From Myxococcales bacterium (GTDB taxonomy: Bacteria > Myxococcota_A > Polyangia > Fen-1088), in contig PMZX01000165.1 of assembly GCA_003170035.1 (NCBI GenBank), forward strand, positions 1,754 through 14,617: a stretch of 12,864 bases of DNA. The letters run 5' to 3'. Both the position numbers and the translations under genes were made by a program. How positions within the stretch are numbered: the stretch's first letter is position 1; each line of letters starts with the position of its first letter. This document shows positions 1 through 7,740 of this stretch, in pieces. The notes under the pieces are model-generated. The model ran no database searches. It was not told the origin of the DNA and worked only from the letters and a program-made list of their open reading frames with translations.

Positions 1-1
1 C

Positions 2-1081
2 CTCCCAGGGTTCCCATGTCAATTGGCCCGCGTGCCGGTGGCCGACTGCGTGCCCTCGCCGCGGCCTTTCGGCTACCGCGGCAACGCCAAGTACGTCTTT
101 GGACACGACCGCGACGGCCGGCTGGTGCTGGGAGCCTATGCCCCGCGATCGCATGAGATCGTGGATATGTCCGGCTGCCCGATCGGCGAGCCGGCACTGG
201 CCGAGGTCGCGGCCGCGCTCTTGACCCTGCTGGCCCGGCACGTGGTCGCACCCTTCGACGAGATCCGTCGCACCGGACTTCTGCGCTACGTGGTCTTGCG
301 CGCCAACGCCGAGGGCAAGGTGCTGGTCGCGCTGGTCACCGGCCGCGAAAGCTGGCCCGGGGCAGAGTCACTGGCGCGTGAGCTTGCGGCCTCTTGTCCG
401 GCCGTGCTGGGCGTGGTCCACAACATCAACAGCGCGGGCGGAAACGCCCTCTGGGGCGAGGCAGAACACTTGCTGTCTGGTTCGGCGACTATCGAGGACA
501 CCATCGGCCCGGCGCGCGTGCGCCTGGGGCCGCGTTCGTTTGCTCAGGCCAATCGCCTGGTGGCAGGCCGCTCCTACCACGACATCATGGCCGCTGCCGC
601 GCGCCTGGGATCGATCGATCGCGCGGTCGATGCCTATGCCGGTGCCGGTGGCATTGCCCTTTCGCTGGCGCCGCTGGCGCGCGAGGTGGTGGCCATCGAG
701 GAGAACCCGGCAGCCTGCGCGACGGCGCAGGCCTTTCTCGCCGAGCGCGGGCCGGGCGATCCCGGTGCACGCGTTCGCTTCGTGACCGGCGACGTGGCGG
801 ATCATCTCGGGCGCGTGAGCGCGGCCGACCTGCTGGTGCTCAATCCGCCGCGCAAGGGGTGTGCCCCGGCGGTGATTGCGGAGGTCGCGCGACTACGGCC
901 GCGCCTGGTGGCCTACCTGAGCTGCAACCCCGCTTCCCTGGCGCGCGATCTGGCAGCCCTGGCACGCCTGGGCCTGCACACCGTCAGCATCACCCCGTAC
1001 GACATGCTCCCCCACACCCCGCATGTCGAGGCTCTGGCCTTGCTTGGCGGCGCTGCCGCAAGACCGTCGGCTACTGGATGA
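2..1081 (+). CDS. RNA m5U methyltransferase, TrmA/RlmC/RlmD family (5' partial)
   Basis: SAM-dependent methyltransferase that would make 5-methyluridine in rRNA or tRNA. The reading frame is open to the left edge, so the TTG at 23 is not a convincing start; the TRAM domain and first Fe-S cysteines probably lie outside the window. Numbering residues from position 23, Cys52 in SGCPIG aligns with the last [4Fe-4S] ligand of RlmD (QCPIL). FAQAN (173-177) matches the FxQxN SAM-contact motif. AYAGAGG (204-210) is the SAM-binding loop. LNPPRKGC (273-280) resembles the NPPRRG of RlmC rather than the DPxR of RlmD. SCNP (300-303) carries the catalytic nucleophile Cys301, and HVE (334-336) the C-terminal catalytic Glu. 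All key residues are present, so the enzyme looks active. Which uridine it modifies cannot be decided here. It is convergent with lgt. Confidence 0.9.
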   Translation, partial: LPGFPCQLARVPVADCVPSPRPFGYRGNAKYVFGHDRDGRLVLGAYAPRSHEIVDMSGCPIGEPALAEVAAALLTLLARHVVAPFDEIRRTGLLRYVVLRANAEGKVLVALVTGRESWPGAESLARELAASCPAVLGVVHNINSAGGNALWGEAEHLLSGSATIEDTIGPARVRLGPRSFAQANRLVAGRSYHDIMAAAARLGSIDRAVDAYAGAGGIALSLAPLAREVVAIEENPAACATAQAFLAERGPGDPGARVRFVTGDVADHLGRVSAADLLVLNPPRKGCAPAVIAEVARLRPRLVAYLSCNPASLARDLAALARLGLHTVSITPYDMLPHTPHVEALALLGGAAARPSATG

Positions 1082-1100
1082 AATCGTTTCGTTCCCCCAT

Positions 1101-1135
1101 GTTGCATCCTGGTCATGGCCACCAGATGGGGCAAC
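1101..1135. terminator. hairpin between convergent genes, possible bidirectional terminator
   Basis: Between the stop of the methyltransferase (1081) and the stop of lgt (1181) the + strand reads GTTG-CATC-c-TGGT, a loop of seven bases, then ACCA-GATG-ggg-CAAC. This gives 12 base pairs interrupted by small bulges. A run of five T lies at 1149-1153, about 13 nt downstream on the + strand, which is too far for a canonical intrinsic terminator. No T-run follows on the minus side. The position between two converging transcripts is the main support. Confidence 0.35.
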
Positions 1136-1180
1136 CCGTCCCAGTTCATTTTTACGCCCAGGAGGCACTGCGCGGACACC

Positions 1181-1960
1181 CTACTTCTTCTCGTCGGACG
1201 CTGGCGGCGCAACCGGGGCCGCAGGCACGCGCCGGAGGATCAGCACGCCCACCACCAGCAAGGCAGCCGCTCCATATTGGCCAGGCGTGAAATCGAAGTA
1301 GCGAACATCGACGTAGCGCAAGAAATCGAGCAGAAAGCGCACCGGCGCATAGAGCACGGCCAGCCACCCCACGAAGAAACCCGGCGTGCGGGCGCGACCC
1401 CTGCCGAGCCAGAGAAAGAACAGCGCAACCGGCAGGGTGTACAGCGCCTCGTCCAGCCCTAGATTGTGGCGAAGGACGCCGTCGGAGTAGCGCTCGGCGA
1501 GGAAGAAGCCGGTGGCTGAGCCGGGGTGGTCGAAGGCAAGGAAGCAACCCGTGCGACCGAAAAACCATGAGGTGGGGAATGCGTAGGCGACCAGATCCAG
1601 GTACGGCCACTTCCGCAGGCCCAGGCGCTCGTGGCGCACGAATAGCGCGGCACCCACGATCGCGCCCAAGAACCCGCCGAACGAGCTCAGGCCTTCCCAG
1701 AAGCGCAGCAGGCTCCAAGGATGCGCCAGGGCATCAGCGGGAAAATAGACCAGTCGATCGATGAGGTGCGCGCCGGCGAAGCCGCCCAGCAAGATCCAGA
1801 TAGTCAACCGTTCGGCCGTGGCCGGGGCCAGGCCCAAGAACGCAGCTCGGCGCCGAATCAGGCGCATCCCGAGCAAGATGCCCACTGCCAACAACACGCC
1901 AAAAGCGTGGATGGTGACAGGGCCGAGCGACAGGCTGGGCTGTTCGAAATAGGGGATCAT
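1181..1960 (-). CDS. lgt: prolipoprotein diacylglyceryl transferase
   Basis: Multi-pass inner-membrane enzyme that transfers diacylglyceryl from phosphatidylglycerol to the lipobox cysteine of prolipoproteins, the first step of lipoprotein maturation. The 259 residues show hydrophobic segments throughout, the GRTGCF signature (135-140; Arg136 matches the essential Arg143 of E. coli Lgt), FLLDFLR (209-215; Arg215 matches Arg239) and a TPGQYG segment (225-230). WEGLSSFGGFLG (88-99) occupies the place of the HGG motif, with Phe94 where E. coli has His103. The C-terminus is a short Pro/Ala tail ending in DEKK. The ATG at 1960 overlaps the TGA of the upstream methyltransferase gene (ATGA), and a GGAG sits 5 nt before it, so the start is well supported. 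It is the last gene of the minus-strand operon. Confidence 0.95.
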   Translation of the reverse strand: MIPYFEQPSLSLGPVTIHAFGVLLAVGILLGMRLIRRRAAFLGLAPATAERLTIWILLGGFAGAHLIDRLVYFPADALAHPWSLLRFWEGLSSFGGFLGAIVGAALFVRHERLGLRKWPYLDLVAYAFPTSWFFGRTGCFLAFDHPGSATGFFLAERYSDGVLRHNLGLDEALYTLPVALFFLWLGRGRARTPGFFVGWLAVLYAPVRFLLDFLRYVDVRYFDFTPGQYGAAALLVVGVLILRRVPAAPVAPPASDEKK

Positions 1961-2508
1961 GTTTTCTCCGCGTGGGGATCGAGGGTCCCCGTTGCGGCCG
2001 TCACATAGTACCTACGCGTCCATTCCGCCATGGCGATGCCGGCAGCCACGGTGACCGGGAATGAGTGGTTGATGCCATACATGGGAATGGCCACGATGTC
2101 GTCGACCTCGGCCAGCAGCTCCTCTGACACGCCGCTGGTCTCGCTGCCAAACACCATCACGCACGACTCGGGAAGCTCGGCCCGCCACAGGTCCACGCGC
2201 GCGTGCTCACGCTCGAAGGCGATGAGTGGCAGCTTGCGCTCGTGCGCCCAGGCCACCAGCGCCTGCTCACCGGGAAGCTTGACCAAGTTCTCGTAGCGCT
2301 GCATGCCCATGGCCGCACGCTCGTAGTAGGGCTCGTCTCCCACCAGCAGGATTTCCTTGACCAGAAAAGAATGGGCCACCCGGATGATGGCGCCCACGTT
2401 GAACGGGTTGCGAAAACGCAGGATCGCGATGCGCAGGGGTCGGCGCAGGGTCTCCAGACTGGCCCTGACCTCGTCAAGCGGGAGTTCGAATCCGGGAACC
2501 TTGGCCAC
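1957..2508 (-). CDS. TrmH-family (SPOUT) RNA 2'-O-methyltransferase
   Basis: Small SPOUT-fold RNA methyltransferase of 183 residues from the chosen start. All three family motifs are present: RNPFNVGAIIR (33-43, motif 1 with Asn and Arg), VFGSETSGVSEELL (119-132, motif 2, cofactor knot) and IPMYGINHSFPVTVAAGIAM (141-160, motif 3). There is no N-terminal L30e-like substrate domain, so it is closer in size to the minimal TrmL/TrmH type than to RlmB. The target nucleotide is unknown. I chose the GTG at 2508. The frame is open further upstream, but that part runs into the preceding gene, has unlikely composition and offers no start codon between 2508 and that gene's stop. No clear Shine-Dalgarno precedes the GTG. 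The stop overlaps the lgt start by 4 nt. Confidence 0.88.
   Translation of the reverse strand: MAKVPGFELPLDEVRASLETLRRPLRIAILRFRNPFNVGAIIRVAHSFLVKEILLVGDEPYYERAAMGMQRYENLVKLPGEQALVAWAHERKLPLIAFEREHARVDLWRAELPESCVMVFGSETSGVSEELLAEVDDIVAIPMYGINHSFPVTVAAGIAMAEWTRRYYVTAATGTLDPHAEKT
1966..1969 (-). promoter_or_regulatory. Shine-Dalgarno site of lgt
   Basis: GGAG on the minus strand, 5 nt before the ATG of lgt and inside the last codons of the SPOUT methyltransferase gene. Together with the ATGA overlap it indicates translational coupling and fixes the lgt start. Confidence 0.6.
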
Positions 2509-2531
2509 GGTGGCGCAAGGGTAGCATCTCT

Positions 2532-2560
2532 GCGTCTGCTTCGCCCGGCAGCGCGGACGC
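2532..2560. other. small inverted repeat between two operon genes
   Basis: GCGTC-TGC ... GCA-(GCGCG)-GACGC lies in the 59-nt gap between the stop of the zinc-ribbon gene (2568) and the GTG of the methyltransferase gene (2508). It could form an intercistronic mRNA hairpin. In GC-rich DNA such stems also arise by chance, and no T-run follows, so it is not called a terminator. Confidence 0.25.
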
Positions 2561-2567
2561 GATCCGT

Positions 2568-3092
2568 CTACCGTGGAAGCTGTAGATTGATCGTCGGGGT
2601 GGGCCTGCTGCGCGCGCGCACTCCCCCTGGCCCCCAGACCAGAGCGGCGGCAATGGCCAGCGCCATCGCGGCCAGGATGATGACCCAGAACCATTTCGAT
2701 CGCGTGACTGGCTCGGCCGCTTGCCGCTGCTGCACCATCAGGCCCAACGTGGCTTTGGCCAGAATCTCGGCCTGCATCTTGGCGGCGATGGCATCGCCGG
2801 GAAAGCGGTCCAGTCGATCACGGTAGCAACGCCCGGCCGCGGGCAGCAGGTTCGATTGCAGACAGTACTTTGCAAACTCCTCGTGGCGGGCCACGTCTTG
2901 CCAGTTGGCTTCCACCTGTTGCCACAGCTCCTGGCCCTGCGGGCTCAGATGAGTGCGAGGGTCAGCCAGGCTGGGCCGCCACAGCGCAAACCGCAGACCG
3001 CAGCGCGGGCAGGCCGAGGCGCCCTTGTCGCGCTTGTGCCCGCACTTGGGACAGGTTGCTCGCTCGCTGCTGCTGATCTCGCCTTCGCTCAT
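2568..3092 (-). CDS. zinc-ribbon membrane protein of unknown function
   Basis: A 174-residue protein with three parts. An N-terminal zinc ribbon has CPKCG (14-18) and CPRCG (28-32), so Cys14, Cys17, Cys28 and Cys31 can bind one metal. A charged, probably helical middle (about 45-130) contains a stretch reminiscent of one helical repeat (AKYCLQSNLLPAAGRCYRDR). One transmembrane helix follows at about 134-153, then a short basic tail rich in Arg and Pro. It is not recognised as a named family; CxxCG ribbons plus one membrane helix are frequent in uncharacterised proteins of this lineage. The ATG at 3092 overlaps the TGA of the preceding protease gene (ATGA), which supports the start and suggests coupled translation. 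I infer a membrane-anchored partner or substrate of that protease; nothing in the sequence proves it. Confidence 0.8.
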   Translation of the reverse strand: MSEGEISSSERATCPKCGHKRDKGASACPRCGLRFALWRPSLADPRTHLSPQGQELWQQVEANWQDVARHEEFAKYCLQSNLLPAAGRCYRDRLDRFPGDAIAAKMQAEILAKATLGLMVQQRQAAEPVTRSKWFWVIILAAMALAIAAALVWGPGGVRARSRPTPTINLQLPR

Positions 3093-4057
3093 GGCTGCTG
3101 GATCACTCGGCTCGGCCCGTCACCCGGAGCGCCCAAGCTGGCACGCAGCGGGACGGGCATGAATATTATGGCGAAGGTCACGAAAACCAGCCAGAAAAGC
3201 CCAGCCCGGCTGGCCGGCAAGGGTCGATCGTCGACCGGCGGATGGTCGATGCCGCCTGACAGGCGCCGCAAGAGCGCGAGCAGGACGAACCAGATCAGCC
3301 AGGGCGTCCCGGCATTGGCCGCGATGTCGACCGCGGAGACCGGCAGGCCCCCGCCCAGCCGCGCCAGCTCGGCCGCCACGTCCGCGTAGACCGCGACCCC
3401 AACCGCAAGCGCGAAGAGTGGCAGCAGGTTCTGCAGGATGCGCGAAGCCCGGCCGTAGCGATTGCCAAAGTAGGCGATAGCCACATGGCCGCCATCGAGC
3501 TGGCCCATCGGCAGAAGGTTGAGCATGGTGACCAGCAGCCCGGCCCACCCTGCCATGGCGGTCGGGTGCAAGATGACGTCGCGTCCCCCGCCCGGCAACC
3601 AGGCGCCGAGGATGACCCGCTTGAGAACCGCGTACAGGATGGAGTTTCCCTCCTGAAGGCCGCCCGCGACCATCGGCTGCACCTGCGAGATGGAAAGACC
3701 GTACACGAGCACCGGGATGGCCACGGCCAACCCGGCCAGCGGCCCGGCCGCGCCGATGTCGATGAGCTTGCGCCGGTCGGAGGTCCTCGACTGCAGGATC
3801 ACGGCACCCATGGTCCCGAACAGCCCGATGCCCGGCGGCAGCGGAACGAAGTACGGCAACGACGCCGGCACGCGATGCCAGCGAGCCGCCACGTAGTGAC
3901 CCATCTCGTGGCAGAGCAGGATCGCCATGAGAGGCAGCGAGAACGAGAGCCCGTCAGCCAGCGGAAACATGCTGCCGTTGGAATGACGTTCCAGCGCGCC
4001 CTGCATGGTGGTGGTCAGCAGCGTCGCCAGAAAGAGTGCGAGGTTCAAGAAGGGCAC
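3089..4057 (-). CDS. M50-family site-2-type intramembrane zinc metalloprotease
   Basis: Multi-pass membrane protease of the site-2 protease superfamily, of the type related to plant EGY and archaeal S2P proteins. Visible elements are an N-terminal hydrophobic TLLTTTMQGAL segment, FSLPLMAILLCHEMGHYVAARW with the zinc-binding HExxH (His50, Glu51, His54), SLPYFVPLPP (66-75), an IGAAGPLAGL segment (101-110), and NLLPMGQLDGGH (180-191) with the third zinc ligand Asp188. Further hydrophobic segments lie near 210-226, 250-265 and 286-303. No PDZ domain is seen. The catalytic set is complete. It cuts within or next to membrane helices; the substrate is unknown. The GTG at 4057 is preceded by GAGGAG at 7 nt, inside the end of dnaJ, and leaves only 4 nt between the genes. 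Its place behind dnaJ suggests a role in membrane-protein quality control or envelope signalling (inference). Confidence 0.92.
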   Translation of the reverse strand: MPFLNLALFLATLLTTTMQGALERHSNGSMFPLADGLSFSLPLMAILLCHEMGHYVAARWHRVPASLPYFVPLPPGIGLFGTMGAVILQSRTSDRRKLIDIGAAGPLAGLAVAIPVLVYGLSISQVQPMVAGGLQEGNSILYAVLKRVILGAWLPGGGRDVILHPTAMAGWAGLLVTMLNLLPMGQLDGGHVAIAYFGNRYGRASRILQNLLPLFALAVGVAVYADVAAELARLGGGLPVSAVDIAANAGTPWLIWFVLLALLRRLSGGIDHPPVDDRPLPASRAGLFWLVFVTFAIIFMPVPLRASLGAPGDGPSRVIQQP

Positions 4058-4061
4058 TGGG

Positions 4062-5156
4062 CTACTCCTCGCGCCGCTGCATCGTTGCCATCATTTCCTG
4101 GAAGGCGCGGCGGCGGGGATAGGCATCGTCGCCGAGCATTCCACCCAGCTTCTCGAGCGCGGCACGCGCGTCGTCGTCGCACACGCCGGGCACCTCGACC
4201 TGTACCCGCACGTGGGCGTCGCTGCGACTGCCGCCGGCTGCCGGCAACCCCTTGCCGCGCACGCGAAACACGCTGCCCGGCTGGGTGCCGGCCGGGATCT
4301 TCATGCGCACGCGCGCGTCCAGTAGAGGCACCTCGATCTCGGTGCCCAGGGCCGCCTCTTCCATGCGCACCGGCACCTCGACCTCCAGAAGATCGCCTTG
4401 TTGGCGATAGAAGGGATGCGGCCGCGGCCTCACGATCACATGCAGATCGCCCGCCGGCCCGCCGCGCCGGCCGGGCGAGCCTTCGCCCGCGACCCGTTGT
4501 GTGCTGCCCGCCTGCGACCCGGGCGGCACGCGCACCACGTATTCGCGCTCGGACTCGCACAGGCCGGTGCCCGAGCAGGCCTTGCAGCGCACGCGCGGGA
4601 TCTGCCCCGAGCCGCCGCAGGCCAGGCACTCACGCCGGGTCGAGAAAAAGCCCGCCTTGTGCCGGGTTCCTCCTTGGCCCGCGCAACGCGGGCAGGGCTG
4701 CAAGCCCCCTGCCCCGCCCTCGGCGCCGGTGCCGGCACAAACGCGGCAGTCCTCGCTGCGCGCAAAGTGAATCGTCTTCTTGCACCCGAGCGCCGCCTCG
4801 TCGAAATCCAGCTCCAGGGTGTAGCGTAGGTCTTGCCCGGCAGCCCGCTTGCGACCCAAGCCGAACAGATCGCCGAAGATGGCGTCGAAGAACTCGGTGA
4901 CTTTGGCCAGATCGGCACTGTCCCCGAACGGCAGGTCGCCGGGCACGTCCCCCAGCCGATGGTAGCGCGCCCGTTTCTCCTCGTCGCCCAGCACCGCATA
5001 GGCCTGCGAGATTTCCTTGAACCGCTCCTCGGCCACCGCATCGCCCGGGTTGCGGTCGGGATGGACCTGCAAAGCCAGCTTGCGGTAGGCGGCCTTGATC
5101 TCGGCCGCGGACGCGTCGCGCGCCACGCCCAACGTCTTGTAGTGATCGCGCGCCAC
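4062..5156 (-). CDS. dnaJ: chaperone DnaJ (Hsp40, type I)
   Basis: Co-chaperone that delivers substrates to DnaK and stimulates its ATPase. The J domain (1-70) carries HPD at 32-34. The linker at about 71-106 is short and only mildly Gly/Phe-rich, and contains FFDAIFGDLFGLG. The zinc-binding region has all four CxxC pairs (Cys137/140, 155/158, 177/180, 191/194). The C-terminal beta-sandwich follows (about 205-325), with a short helical tail ending in MMATMQRREE. The 364 residues are normal for a full-length DnaJ. The start is GTG at 5156, 6 nt after the dnaK stop, without an obvious Shine-Dalgarno; the alternative would cut into the J domain (starting MARDHYKTLG), so this start is secure. It is the fourth gene of the hrcA operon. 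Confidence 0.97.
   Translation of the reverse strand: MARDHYKTLGVARDASAAEIKAAYRKLALQVHPDRNPGDAVAEERFKEISQAYAVLGDEEKRARYHRLGDVPGDLPFGDSADLAKVTEFFDAIFGDLFGLGRKRAAGQDLRYTLELDFDEAALGCKKTIHFARSEDCRVCAGTGAEGGAGGLQPCPRCAGQGGTRHKAGFFSTRRECLACGGSGQIPRVRCKACSGTGLCESEREYVVRVPPGSQAGSTQRVAGEGSPGRRGGPAGDLHVIVRPRPHPFYRQQGDLLEVEVPVRMEEAALGTEIEVPLLDARVRMKIPAGTQPGSVFRVRGKGLPAAGGSRSDAHVRVQVEVPGVCDDDARAALEKLGGMLGDDAYPRRRAFQEMMATMQRREE
4065..4070 (-). promoter_or_regulatory. strong Shine-Dalgarno of the M50 protease gene
   Basis: GAGGAG on the minus strand with a 7-nt spacer to the GTG at 4057. It overlaps the last two Glu codons of dnaJ. It is one of the best ribosome binding sites in this window and decides the GTG start. 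Confidence 0.65.
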
Positions 5157-5162
5157 GGCAGA

Positions 5163-7007
5163 CTACGAGGATTTCTCGGGCGCGGGCTCGGGCATGCTCC
5201 CGCCCTGCAGCGCCACGAACAGCATGTGGGCCTCGGTTTCCAACTTGGACAGGGCCGCGTGTGCGCGAACCATGTCGCCCACGAACATCTCAAATGTGTG
5301 CTTGCACTCGTCGAGAGCCGCCTGCAGCCGCCCCCGGGCGTCCGAGTCCAGCTTGTTGCCGAATTCCTGCAAGGTGCGCTCGGTGCCGTAGATGAGCGTG
5401 TCGGCGCTGTTGCTCAGGTCGGCCCACTCCTTCTTGGACTGGTCCACCTGGCGGTTGGACTCGGACTCGGCAATGAAGGCCCCGATCTCGTTTTCGGAAA
5501 GCCCCGAGGTCGGCTGCACCACGATGGTCTGGCTCTTGCCCGTGCCCATGTCCTTGGCCGCCACGCTGACCATACCGTTGGAGTCGATGTCGAACGACAC
5601 CTCGATCTGGGGCGCGCCCCGCGGCGCCGGCGGGATGCCGGTTAGCTGAAAGTGCGCCAGGCTCTTGTTGTCCTCGGCCATCTTCCGCTCGCCCTGCAGG
5701 ACGTGCACGTTCACGTAGGGTTGGTTGTCGACCGCGGTGGAGAACACGCGCGCGCGGCGCACTGGAATGGTGGTGTTGCGCGGGATGATCGGGGTGAACA
5801 CACCGCCCGCGGTTTCGACGCCCAGCGAGAGCGGGGTCACGTCGAGCAGCAACACGTCCTGCTGCTCGCCCGAGAGCACTGCACCCTGCAGGGCCGCTCC
5901 CACCGCCACCGCCTCGTCGGGGTTCACCGCGCGCGACGGCTTCTTGCCAAAGAAGCTCGACACCAGCTCCTGCACGCGCGGCATGCGCGTCTGACCACCC
6001 ACCAGGATCACCTCGTCGATGTCCTTGACCGTCCAGCCGGAGTCCTTCAGCACCTGCTCGATGGGTGCGATGGTCCGGCCCAGCAGATCCTCGCACAGCG
6101 TCTCTAGCTTGCTGCGCGTGAGCGAGGTGATGAGATGCTTGGGACCGTCGGCGCCCGCCGCGATGAACGGCAGATTGATCTCGGTCTCCAGGCTGGTGGA
6201 CAGCTCATGCTTGGCGCGTTCGGCCGCCTCACGCAAGCGCTGCAGGGCCATTCGCTCGACCCGCAGGTCGATGCCGGCCTGCGCCTGGAACTCGTCGGCC
6301 AGCAGGCCCACGATGCGCGCATCGATGTCTTCGCCGCCCAGAAAACCATCGCCGCTCGACGCCTTGACCTGGTACACGCCCTCGTGCAGATGCAGCAGCG
6401 AGATGTCGAAGGTGCCGCCGCCCAGATCGTAGACCGCGAGCTTGGCGTCGGAGACCAGGCTCAGGCGCCCGAAGGCCAGCGCCGCGGCGGTGGGCTCGTT
6501 GATGATGCGCTTGACGTTCAGGCCCGCAATCCGACCCGCATCCTTGGTGGCCTGGCGCTGGCTGTCGCCGAAGTAGGCGGGCACCGTGATGACCGCGTCG
6601 GTGACCGACTCGCCCAGGTACTCCTCGGCGGTCTTCCTCATCTTGTCGAGGACGAAGGCCGAGATCTGCGCCGGCGGGTAATCCTTGCCCTTGACTCGCA
6701 CCCACGCGTCCCCGTTGGCCGAGGCCACCACTTCATAAGTCGAAGACTTGGAATGACGAACAACATCGGGATCGGCATGTTTGCGCCCCATCAAGCGCTT
6801 GACCGCCGACACCGTGCTCTCGGCGTTGGTGACCGCCTGCCGCTTCGCGATCTGGCCGACCAGGGGCTCGCCGTCGCCCGACAGGGCGACCACCGAGGGT
6901 GTGGTTCGCGAGCCCTCGCTGTTCGGGATGACCAAGGGTTCCATCCCCTCAAGCACGGCCACGCAGGAGTTGGTCGTCCCGAGATCGATGCCAATGATGC
7001 GGCTCAC
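5163..7007 (-). CDS. dnaK: chaperone DnaK (Hsp70)
   Basis: ATP-driven cytosolic chaperone of 614 residues. The nucleotide-binding domain shows [13 protein letters not shown] (6-18), the ATPase Lys70, [16 protein letters not shown] (143-158), [11 protein letters not shown] (170-180), DLGGGTFD (194-201) and VGGQTRMP (336-343). The interdomain linker DVLLLD is at 384-389. The substrate domain follows with GERKMAEDN (439-447), [19 protein letters not shown] (457-475) and SGLSENEI (501-508), then a helical lid to about 600. The protein ends in PEPAPEKSS, without the acidic EEV-type end common in DnaK. The GTG start at 7007 overlaps the grpE stop by 4 nt (GTGA). A GGAG lies about 11 nt upstream. 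The adjacent grpE and dnaJ form its cycle partners. Confidence 0.98.
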   Translation of the reverse strand: MSRIIGIDLGTTNSCVAVLEGMEPLVIPNSEGSRTTPSVVALSGDGEPLVGQIAKRQAVTNAESTVSAVKRLMGRKHADPDVVRHSKSSTYEVVASANGDAWVRVKGKDYPPAQISAFVLDKMRKTAEEYLGESVTDAVITVPAYFGDSQRQATKDAGRIAGLNVKRIINEPTAAALAFGRLSLVSDAKLAVYDLGGGTFDISLLHLHEGVYQVKASSGDGFLGGEDIDARIVGLLADEFQAQAGIDLRVERMALQRLREAAERAKHELSTSLETEINLPFIAAGADGPKHLITSLTRSKLETLCEDLLGRTIAPIEQVLKDSGWTVKDIDEVILVGGQTRMPRVQELVSSFFGKKPSRAVNPDEAVAVGAALQGAVLSGEQQDVLLLDVTPLSLGVETAGGVFTPIIPRNTTIPVRRARVFSTAVDNQPYVNVHVLQGERKMAEDNKSLAHFQLTGIPPAPRGAPQIEVSFDIDSNGMVSVAAKDMGTGKSQTIVVQPTSGLSENEIGAFIAESESNRQVDQSKKEWADLSNSADTLIYGTERTLQEFGNKLDSDARGRLQAALDECKHTFEMFVGDMVRAHAALSKLETEAHMLFVALQGGSMPEPAPEKSS

Positions 7008-7708
7008 GAGGGCTTGTCTCCCTTGCCGGGCTGCTCGTCATCGCCGTTGACGTCGATGTCCACGCCACGGGCCGGCGGCCGGGCCGCCTGCGCTTCGCCC
7101 TGATCCGGCCGACCGGGTTCGGCGGGCGGGGCGGGCGGCGCTGATGCGACCACGACGATGGCGGGACGAAGCAGCCGCTCACCCACGCGATAGCCCTTTT
7201 GCAGTTCGTGCAGCACCGTCCCGGGTGTCGCCTCGGCGCTGGGTGCCTGCGAGATCGCGTCGTGCACACGCGGGTCGAAAGGCTGACCCTTGGCCTCGAT
7301 GGCCGTCACCGAATAGCGTTCGAGTTTCGACTTGAAGAGGCGCAGGACCAGCTCGACGCCATCCTGGACCGACTTGACATCCTCGCCGCCGCCCAGTTTC
7401 CACGAGGCGATGGCGCGCTCCAGGTTGTCCGCGATCTCCAGGAACTCGCGCAGAACCGTCTCACGCACCTTGACCTCATGCTCGGCCATGTCCTTGCGCG
7501 TGCGCTTCTTGAAGTTGTCGAACTCGGCCGCGATGCGGAGCATGCGGTCCTTGATCTCGGCTTTTTCGGCTTCCAGTGCGGCCACCCGCTGCTCCGGGCT
7601 TGGCGTCGCGGGCGCCGGGCTCTCAGGCGCCGCGCTGTCGGCGGCGGGTGCTGCACCCTCAGAGGGCGGATCGTCGTGAGGCTCGTCTTTGTCGATCATG
7701 GATGGCAT
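7004..7708 (-). CDS. grpE: nucleotide exchange factor GrpE
   Basis: Homodimeric exchange factor that releases ADP from DnaK. With the ATG at 7708 it has 234 residues: a disordered acidic, Pro/Ala-rich N-terminus (1-40), the long dimerisation coiled coil (about 41-100, with FDNFKKRT at 63-70 and EIADNLERAI at 91-100), a helical segment, and the beta domain with FDPRVHDAIS (144-153), GTVLHELQKGYRVGERLLRPAIVVVA (163-188). A tail of about 46 residues, rich in Pro, Asp and Gly, follows the usual end of the family. TTG at 7720 and ATG at 7699 are alternative starts. No good Shine-Dalgarno separates them; an AAGGA lies at about 7736-7740, near the hrcA stop. The gene begins 32 nt after hrcA and its stop overlaps dnaK. 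Confidence 0.94.
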   Translation of the reverse strand: MPSMIDKDEPHDDPPSEGAAPAADSAAPESPAPATPSPEQRVAALEAEKAEIKDRMLRIAAEFDNFKKRTRKDMAEHEVKVRETVLREFLEIADNLERAIASWKLGGGEDVKSVQDGVELVLRLFKSKLERYSVTAIEAKGQPFDPRVHDAISQAPSAEATPGTVLHELQKGYRVGERLLRPAIVVVASAPPAPPAEPGRPDQGEAQAARPPARGVDIDVNGDDEQPGKGDKPS

Positions 7709-7740
7709 TTTCGCGCGCAAAACGCAGCCGCGCGATCCTT

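Noticed and set aside
23..25. TTG at 23 as true start of the first gene
   Set aside because: The frame is open to the window edge, and family members carry a TRAM domain and Fe-S cysteines before this point. The gene is 5' truncated by the window.
394..1290. Alternative + frame inside the methyltransferase gene
   Set aside because: It overlaps a frame with complete TrmA-family motifs and shows Arg/Gly-biased composition.
2613..2626. GCACTC core as a CIRCE half-site
   Set aside because: It lies inside the zinc-ribbon gene and has no matching GAGTGC partner 9 bp away.
2509..2694. N-terminal extension of the SPOUT methyltransferase to 2694
   Set aside because: It would overlap most of the end of the zinc-ribbon gene by about 125 nt, and the added residues look like an off-frame translation. 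The GTG at 2508 gives a standard SPOUT length.
3485..4900. Long + strand open frame opposite the protease and dnaJ genes
   Set aside because: Arg/Pro-rich shadow frame without domains, fully covered by two well-supported genes on the other strand.
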